This document shows, one piece after another, positions 6,243 through 10,110 of a DNA stretch of 10,110 bases; positions within the stretch are counted from its first letter, which is position 1; every line of letters starts with the position of its first letter. The translations under genes were made by a program, and so were the position numbers. The notes below the pieces were generated by a model, which was not told where the DNA came from, ran no database searches, and was given only the letters and a program-made list of their open reading frames with translations. Location: positions 1 through 10,110 of the forward strand of contig CAYGTR010000066.1 in NCBI GenBank assembly GCA_964352855.1, in the 5' to 3' direction. The DNA is from Litorimonas sp964352855. GTDB lineage: Bacteria; Pseudomonadota; Alphaproteobacteria; Caulobacterales; Maricaulaceae.

Positions 6243-6632
6243 GTGAGTAAAACACGCCTTGCCTTTCGCGAAACGGCGGCGCCTGCCGTCGCGTTAGTAA
6301 CGAGCCTCTCGACACTCATTTGTTGCACATTGCCCGCAGTCATGATCACGCTAGGTATGGGCGCTGCTCTGTCATCACTCACCTCAAATGTGCCGCAACT
6401 CATCTGGTTGTCAGAGCGCAAAGCCTTGGTCTTTGGTGTCTCGCTTGTTCTTTTATCTCTGGCGTGGCTAGTGCGTTACTTAACCCGGAATATGCCATGC
6501 CCGGCGGACCCAGCTCAAGCCAAGCTCTGCTCCCGCTTGCGCGCAATTGGCGGATGGGTGCTTTATACTGGCTTTGGTGTTTGGGCTGTGGGGGCTTTTT
6601 CAGCCTTTGTCTTGCCGAAAATATTAGCCTGA
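6243..6632 (+). CDS. MerT-like three-helix membrane metal transporter
   Basis: The 129-residue product has three predicted membrane helices (about 13-46, 60-80, 102-127). Helix 1 carries a vicinal pair Cys27-Cys28 in LICCTLPAVMITLGMGAALSSL, and the loop after helix 2 has Cys86 and Cys96 (CPADPAQAKLC). This is the MerT arrangement, in which metal passes from a periplasmic carrier to the helix-1 cysteines and then to the cytoplasmic loop pair. The GTG start at 6243 lies 9 nt after the HMA stop, with only a weak AGG upstream. Neither a MerR regulator nor a mercuric reductase is present, so the substrate may be copper or another thiophilic metal; MerC/MerF-type relatives are less likely because they have fewer or more helices. 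Likely acts with the HMA protein at the inner membrane. Confidence 0.8.
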   Translation: MSKTRLAFRETAAPAVALVTSLSTLICCTLPAVMITLGMGAALSSLTSNVPQLIWLSERKALVFGVSLVLLSLAWLVRYLTRNMPCPADPAQAKLCSRLRAIGGWVLYTGFGVWAVGAFSAFVLPKILA

Positions 6633-6680
6633 CGGTTAAATTCATAAGTCTTTCGTCGGAACCATGATGAATTGGGGTCG

Positions 6681-6700
6681 TTAATTCTATGTTGAATTAA
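6681..6700. promoter_or_regulatory. inverted repeat TTAATTC-N6-GAATTAA before the glutaredoxin fusion gene
   Basis: Perfect 7-bp arms (6681-6687 and 6694-6700) surround a 6-nt loop in the 82-bp gap between the MerT-like gene and the next gene, the widest gap inside this gene run. All but one pair is A-T, so an RNA stem would be weak and there is no T-run for termination. An operator for an internal promoter, or chance in AT-rich sequence, are the alternatives. AAAGG follows at 6703-6707, about 7 nt before the ATG. Confidence 0.3.
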
Positions 6701-6714
6701 ATAAAGGCCAAGTT

Positions 6715-7497
6715 ATGAGCATATCCGAAGAGCTATTCGTAGAAAGTGTTACGACGGACAAAAAAGCTGTTGTGTATCGTATGGTCATGGAAGATCATAT
6801 TTGTCCCTTCGGGATAAAAACTGTAGATTTACTGGAGCGCAAAGGATTTACCGTCGATGATAATTGGTTGACCAACCGCGCGGAAACAGATGCATTTAAA
6901 AATAAACATAATGTCGAAACAACGCCCCAAACTTTTATAAATGGCGCACGTATTGGTGGATTTGACGCCCTGCGCCGGCATTTTGGATATGATGTCAAAG
7001 ATAAAGATGCGACAAGCTACACACCTGTTCTTGTTATATTTATTATCGCGCTCTTGCTGTCAGGCGCTGTTCACTGGGCCAACTATTCAAGCCTGCTAAG
7101 TATTAAATCAGCCGAATGGTTCGTCGCTTTTTCAATGGCGATGCTGGCCATGTTGAAGCTGCGCGACATAGAGGCCTTTTCTAACATGTTTGTCGGCTAT
7201 GATATTTTGGCTCGCAAGGTCGTGCGATATGCCTATATCTATCCTTTTGCGGAAGCACTGGCCGCAATTTTGATGGTGGCAGGTGGCATATTCGGATTGA
7301 TTGCCGCCCCGATTGCATTGTTTATTGGTACGATCGGTGCTGTGTCTGTCATCAAGGCCGTTTATATTGACAAGCGGGACTTAAAATGTGCCTGCGTCGG
7401 TGGCGGATCTAATGTGCCATTGGGATTTGTTTCCCTGAGCGAAAATATCGCCATGATGGGCATGGGTACTTGGATGGTGATGAAAGCTATTTTATAG
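6715..7497 (+). CDS. glutaredoxin-MauE/DoxX-like membrane fusion protein
   Basis: The 260-residue product joins an N-terminal glutaredoxin domain (about 17-92: HICPFGIKTVDLL, TTPQTFINGARIGGFDALRRHFG) to a C-terminal four- or five-helix membrane domain of the MauE/DoxX-like redox group (about 103-259). The glutaredoxin site is Cys30-Pro-Phe-Gly, with only one Cys, so monothiol chemistry or metal/glutathione binding is likely. The membrane part carries Cys225-Ala-Cys227 followed by Val-Gly-Gly-Gly before the last helix, a candidate redox or metal site. There is no signal peptide, so the glutaredoxin domain should face the cytoplasm. Next to thiol-rich HMA and MerT-like proteins, an inferred job is accepting metal or moving electrons across the membrane to keep periplasmic cysteines reduced. 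AAAGG lies about 7 nt before the ATG. Confidence 0.85.
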   Translation: MSISEELFVESVTTDKKAVVYRMVMEDHICPFGIKTVDLLERKGFTVDDNWLTNRAETDAFKNKHNVETTPQTFINGARIGGFDALRRHFGYDVKDKDATSYTPVLVIFIIALLLSGAVHWANYSSLLSIKSAEWFVAFSMAMLAMLKLRDIEAFSNMFVGYDILARKVVRYAYIYPFAEALAAILMVAGGIFGLIAAPIALFIGTIGAVSVIKAVYIDKRDLKCACVGGGSNVPLGFVSLSENIAMMGMGTWMVMKAIL

Positions 7498-7546
7498 AAT
7501 CTCCCTTTGGCTTGCGCGGTTCGATAATGCGCTTTATCGCGAAGGC

Positions 7547-8275
7547 ATGAAAATTTTCGATTATCTTAAAGGGCATTGGCAATTAATTGCTCTCATTGCT
7601 GCAATTTTTGCGGTTTGGGATTATGTCTTCATTTTGCCGCTTAAGATATTCGTCGTGTTTTTGCATGAGGCGTCACATGCGTTTATAACACTGTTAACGG
7701 GCGGAGATGTGTTGAAGCTGACATTTTCTCCGCAACAAGGCGGCAGTGTTTTATCGCGTGGCGGAAATTTGTTTTTAATTGCATCGGCGGGGTATTTAGG
7801 CTCGCTTTTACTCGGTGCTATTTTGTTTCTATTTGCACTGCGGACAAAAGCTGATCGGATTGTTGTCGGTGTTTTAGGGGTGGCTATGCTACTGCTGACT
7901 TTACTTTATATCAGAGAACCTTTTCCGATTATGTTTTGCGTGGTTGGCGGCTTAACACTTTTGGTTAGTGCGCGTTTCTTGCCACGATCTGTGAATGATT
8001 TCATCCTGCGCGTCATTGGGCTGACCAGTATGATCTATGTGCCGTTTGATATTTTCAGCGATACGCTGGCGAGGTCTTACCTGCGGTCTGATGCGCGAAT
8101 TATTGCAGAGAGCGTCGGCGGACCCACCCTGTTTTGGGGCGGGCTATGGCTCTTGATAAGCGTCGTGTTTCTCGGCCTGATTTTAAGGTATAGCTTACGG
8201 TCACCGAGCAATATTCTCTTCAATCAAAATACAATGAAAAAGAACTTATCGACAGATAAGCCTTTCAGAAAATAA
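7547..8275 (+). CDS. M50-type (M50B-like) membrane zinc metallopeptidase
   Basis: The 242-residue integral membrane protein has the zinc-protease motif His40-Glu-Ala-Ser-His44 (FLHEASHAF) at the end of its second hydrophobic stretch, followed by LIASAGYLGSLLLGAILF (77-94) and a late FDIFSDTLARSYLRSDA (168-183) that may supply the third metal ligand Asp. This order matches the M50B-like family of unknown substrate rather than site-2 proteases with PDZ domains. About six helices are visible, and the tail after 217 is polar. The start is the only good Met; the GAAGG upstream is only 1 nt from it, which is too close to be a normal ribosome binding site. It follows the glutaredoxin fusion by 49 nt and may share its transcript, but a functional link to metal handling is unproven. 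It converges on the cysteine-synthase gene with 5 bp between stops. Confidence 0.83.
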   Translation: MKIFDYLKGHWQLIALIAAIFAVWDYVFILPLKIFVVFLHEASHAFITLLTGGDVLKLTFSPQQGGSVLSRGGNLFLIASAGYLGSLLLGAILFLFALRTKADRIVVGVLGVAMLLLTLLYIREPFPIMFCVVGGLTLLVSARFLPRSVNDFILRVIGLTSMIYVPFDIFSDTLARSYLRSDARIIAESVGGPTLFWGGLWLLISVVFLGLILRYSLRSPSNILFNQNTMKKNLSTDKPFRK

Positions 8276-8280
8276 CATGC

Positions 8281-9324
8281 CTAAACGACCCGATAACCGA
8301 CCAGCTTCACATCTGTGCTTAAATAACCCGCATTGACCGGTTCCACTTTGGTGAGGTCTGTCGAAAGATATTTCTTGTTATCGTCACAGAAAATGGTGAC
8401 AATCTTTGCATCTGTTTGACCTTTAGCGGCCATGTTTTGTTGGACTTTCAAGGCGGCAATGAGGTTCGCACCTGAGGAAATACCAACGGCCAAGCCCAAA
8501 TCCGCGCTTAATTTTTGCGCCATAATAATCCCGTCACCATCATTGACGCAGACAATCTCGTCGAGTGTCTGAAGACAGACAATATCAGGAATGAATTCGT
8601 CAGAGACCCCTTGGATGCGGTGTTTGCCCACTTTGTAACCCGTCGTGAGGGTCGGGCTTTCCGCCGGCTCCATTGGGTGGATTTTGGTTTGTGGGCAAAG
8701 TGCGCGAAGCGCCTTCGCTACGCCCATAACCGTGCCGCCTGTGCCAACGCCCGCCACAAATGCATCCGGGCAAGCGCCAAGCTGCGCTGCAATCTCCGGG
8801 CCTGTTGTGCCGCAATGGGCTTTGCAATTATCTTGATTGGAAAACTGACGCGGTAAGAAGACATCATTGCGTGCGCGTGCCAGATCTTCGGTCATTTGAA
8901 TGGAGCCGATAAAACCGCCTTCGGCATGACTGACGAGGCGCACATCTGCACCATAGCCTTTCATCAGAGCAATCCGCTCTTGGCTCATCCAGTCCGGCAT
9001 ATATATCCGAACCGGATGGCCGAGTGCGCGGCCTAATGCACAGAAGGCGATTCCGGCATTGCCGCTTGTGGCTTCGACAATCATGTCCCCTTGTCGAAGC
9101 ACCCCTTTTTCATATGCGCATTTTAAGACCTCAAACGCCATGCGGTCTTTGATAGACCCTGAGAGGTTGAAATATTCGAGCTTTGCATAGAGCGTGACGG
9201 GTTGATCTTTATATAATAGGTCAACCGCAATAAGGGGTGTGTTGCCGACCAACCGTTCCAAAGTTTTGAACATAGGCGGTAGGTTGAAATCATGAAGTGG
9301 TTTTTGAAGCGTCGCGACCGGCAT
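8281..9324 (-). CDS. cysteine synthase family PLP-dependent enzyme
   Basis: The 347-residue product is a fold-type II PLP enzyme of the O-acetylserine sulfhydrylase/cystathionine beta-synthase group. Seen: VGNTPLI (26-32), SGSIKDR (55-61) with Lys59 as the PLP lysine, TSGNAG (86-91) for substrate binding, GTGGT (194-198) for cofactor phosphate, MEPAESPTLTTG (218-229) and GISSGANL (281-288). Residues 238-246 read IQGVSDEFI where CysK has IQGIGAGFI, so the reaction could be cysteine synthesis, degradation or another beta-replacement. The frame is open up to a TTG at 9375, but the ATG at 9324 has ACAGGA upstream and begins the usual N-terminus, so I chose it. It is longer than CysK because of about 20 extra N-terminal and 25 C-terminal residues. 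Divergent from an Lrp/AsnC regulator that probably controls it. Confidence 0.9.
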   Translation of the reverse strand: MPVATLQKPLHDFNLPPMFKTLERLVGNTPLIAVDLLYKDQPVTLYAKLEYFNLSGSIKDRMAFEVLKCAYEKGVLRQGDMIVEATSGNAGIAFCALGRALGHPVRIYMPDWMSQERIALMKGYGADVRLVSHAEGGFIGSIQMTEDLARARNDVFLPRQFSNQDNCKAHCGTTGPEIAAQLGACPDAFVAGVGTGGTVMGVAKALRALCPQTKIHPMEPAESPTLTTGYKVGKHRIQGVSDEFIPDIVCLQTLDEIVCVNDGDGIIMAQKLSADLGLAVGISSGANLIAALKVQQNMAAKGQTDAKIVTIFCDDNKKYLSTDLTKVEPVNAGYLSTDVKLVGYRVV

Positions 9325-9339
9325 GAATATTCCTGTAAG

Positions 9340-9347
9340 ATAATTAT
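9340..9347. promoter_or_regulatory. short palindrome ATAATTAT upstream of the cysteine-synthase start
   Basis: A perfect 8-bp palindrome lies 16 bp before the ATG of the cysteine-synthase-family gene, in the AT-rich 116-bp divergent gap. Lrp-type regulators often bind several degenerate AT-rich sites, so this could be one of a set with the element at 9425-9438. On length alone it may be chance in AT-rich DNA. Confidence 0.2.
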
Positions 9348-9423
9348 TAGGTGATATTGCCTGAAAACATCTCAAAAGCCTTCATCAGAATAATATGAAT
9401 TTTTGTAGGTATTGATAAAAAAA

Positions 9424-9429
9424 TATGAT
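9424..9429 (+). promoter_or_regulatory. candidate -10 box TATGAT of the Lrp-type gene
   Basis: TATGAT is a close match to the -10 consensus, with only a weak -35 (TTTTGT at 9401-9406, spacing 17). The transcript would start about 5 nt before the ATG at 9441, leaving no space for a Shine-Dalgarno, and indeed none is visible. A leaderless or near-leaderless message is the simplest reading. Confidence 0.35.
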
Positions 9430-9438
9430 AAATATCAT
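9425..9438. promoter_or_regulatory. palindrome ATGATA-AA-TATCAT, possible Lrp-type autoregulatory site
   Basis: Perfect 6-bp arms with a 2-bp centre lie just before the regulator's start, and the half-site ATGATA recurs at 9441, a spacing of 16 bp, overlapping the start codon. It overlaps the candidate -10, so binding would block the regulator's own transcription. Lrp/AsnC proteins commonly autoregulate from AT-rich dyads in such divergent gaps. Confidence 0.45.
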
Positions 9439-9440
9439 TT

Positions 9441-9914
9441 ATGATAGAAAAATTTACACAAACAGATATTCATATATTAAAAATACTTCAAGTGGATGCA
9501 ACGCGTTCTTTGGATTCGATTTCAGAAGAAATCGGCGTGTCTCTCAACACATGTTGGCGTCGTGTCAAAGCCTTGGAAGAGGCAGGTATTTTAGAAGGGC
9601 GGGTGGCCCTAATTGATAATGAAAAAGTCGGACTGCCATTAACCGTGTTCGTCTCTGTACGAACGGACAACCATTCAAAGGATTGGGCAGAAAGCTTTGA
9701 CGCGGCGGTGCGTGATATGCCTGAGATTGTCGAATTTTACCGTCTCGCAGGTGATGTCGATTACATCATAAAAATGATGGTCGCCAATGTGGCGCATTAC
9801 GACAAAGTCTATCAACGCCTCATCAGCCGCGTCCGCATTTCCGACGTCTCCGCCAGCTTCGCCATGGAGAAGTTAAAGTTCACAACAGAGTTACCGCTCG
9901 ATCAGATGGCGTAG
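9441..9914 (+). CDS. Lrp/AsnC-family transcriptional regulator
   Basis: The 157-residue product has the standard length and two-domain layout. An N-terminal winged helix-turn-helix (about 7-55) includes DIHILKILQ, LDSISEEIGVSLNTCWRRVKALEEAGIL; a C-terminal RAM ligand-binding domain (about 66-147) includes the GDVDYIIKMMV strand (104-114), where amino acid effectors bind at dimer interfaces. It is divergent from a cysteine-synthase-family gene, so an effector such as cysteine or a related amino acid, and control of that gene, is the natural inference; Lrp-type regulators of cysteine metabolism are known elsewhere. The ATG at 9441 gives the family's normal N-terminus but has no ribosome binding site. 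An ATG at 9425 is in another frame. No terminator is evident after the stop. Confidence 0.92.
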   Translation: MIEKFTQTDIHILKILQVDATRSLDSISEEIGVSLNTCWRRVKALEEAGILEGRVALIDNEKVGLPLTVFVSVRTDNHSKDWAESFDAAVRDMPEIVEFYRLAGDVDYIIKMMVANVAHYDKVYQRLISRVRISDVSASFAMEKLKFTTELPLDQMA

Positions 9915-10110
9915 GGGATTGGAGTGAGAGGGCTTTACGCGCGAAATAAGTGGGGTATCGGGCATTGCGAACATAAAGATCAGCTTTCAAATCGGGAAGT
10001 TCATCCTCAGACCGGACATTAGATATAAGATAAGCTGTAAGCTTGTTTCTGGAAGAATTGAGTAAAGTTCAACACTAGTCGAGAAAACTTTCGATGAGTT
10101 CGTGGCTACT
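9915..10110. other. 196-bp terminal stretch with no supported gene
   Basis: After the Lrp-type stop I find no ribosome binding site plus open frame, no stable hairpin with T-run and no RNA gene. One minus-strand frame stays open from about 10055 to within the Lrp gene and reads protein-like (for example SEDELPDLKADLYVRNARYP), but a stop closes it upstream and no start codon precedes that segment. It may be a decayed gene end or chance. Confidence 0.5.

Noticed and set aside
5874..6632. Calling the HMA/MerT-like pair a mercury-resistance operon
   Set aside because: There is no MerR, MerA or mer-type operator in the window, and the linked sensor has copper-type ligands. Only the topology and Cys layout are shared.
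6320..6667. Alternative frame overlapping the MerT-like gene and reaching into the following gap
   Set aside because: The MerT-like frame has the expected helices and cysteines, while the overlapping frame has no ribosome binding site or coherent domain.
8281..9375. Longer cysteine-synthase frame beginning with TTG at 9375
   Set aside because: The extra 17 residues match nothing known, and the ATG at 9324 has a good ACAGGA site.
9425..9616. Frame from the ATG at 9425 running through the Lrp-type gene
   Set aside because: It is out of frame with the clear Lrp/AsnC protein, and its translation has no recognisable features.
9915..10110. Minus-strand open stretch as a protein-coding gene end
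   Set aside because: An in-frame stop lies upstream and no start codon precedes the protein-like segment, so I list it only as a possible remnant.

Overview
The window looks like a piece of an alphaproteobacterial chromosome. I infer this from tightly packed genes, moderate GC, AGGA-type ribosome binding sites mixed with starts that lack one, and families such as PuuE-like deacetylase-fold hydrolases, a CsoR-type regulator and a glutaredoxin-MauE fusion. A marine, Hyphomonadaceae-like bacterium is a guess from style only. The first 78 bases are almost pure C/G with no T and are probably a contig-end sequencing or assembly artefact.

Region 1 (155-4883) is a catabolic locus. Four minus-strand genes (isochorismatase-fold amidohydrolase, two PuuE-like polysaccharide-deacetylase-fold hydrolases, class III CoA-transferase) are almost without gaps, and two of the junctions are 1-nt TAATG overlaps. 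A HMG-CoA-lyase-type gene is transcribed divergently across a 100-bp gap holding a strong operator-like inverted repeat, TGCATCA-N10-TGATGCA. The combination suggests stepwise C-N bond hydrolysis of a cyclic amide or N-carbamoyl compound, CoA activation of the resulting acid, then carbon-carbon cleavage of the CoA ester. The substrate is unknown.

Region 2 (4880-8275) is a metal and redox cassette. A CsoR-family repressor with the Cys36/His61/Cys65 copper-type ligand set is divergent from a run of plus-strand genes: an unrecognised secreted, probably beta-barrel, protein; a periplasmic heavy-metal-associated (HMA) domain protein with CDFC; a MerT-like three-helix membrane protein with CC and a loop Cys pair; a glutaredoxin-MauE membrane fusion; and an M50-type membrane metalloprotease. 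The putative CsoR operator, ATACCATAGGGGGGTAT, runs into the start codon of the first gene. The set resembles the MerP-MerT uptake relay but has neither MerR nor MerA, so it may be a copper or thiol-metal trafficking module rather than mercury resistance.

Region 3 (8281-9914) is a PLP-dependent cysteine-synthase-family gene divergent from an Lrp/AsnC-family regulator. The AT-rich gap between them contains a palindrome next to the regulator's start. The last 196 bp hold no gene I can support. No rRNA, tRNA, CRISPR array or insertion sequence was seen.
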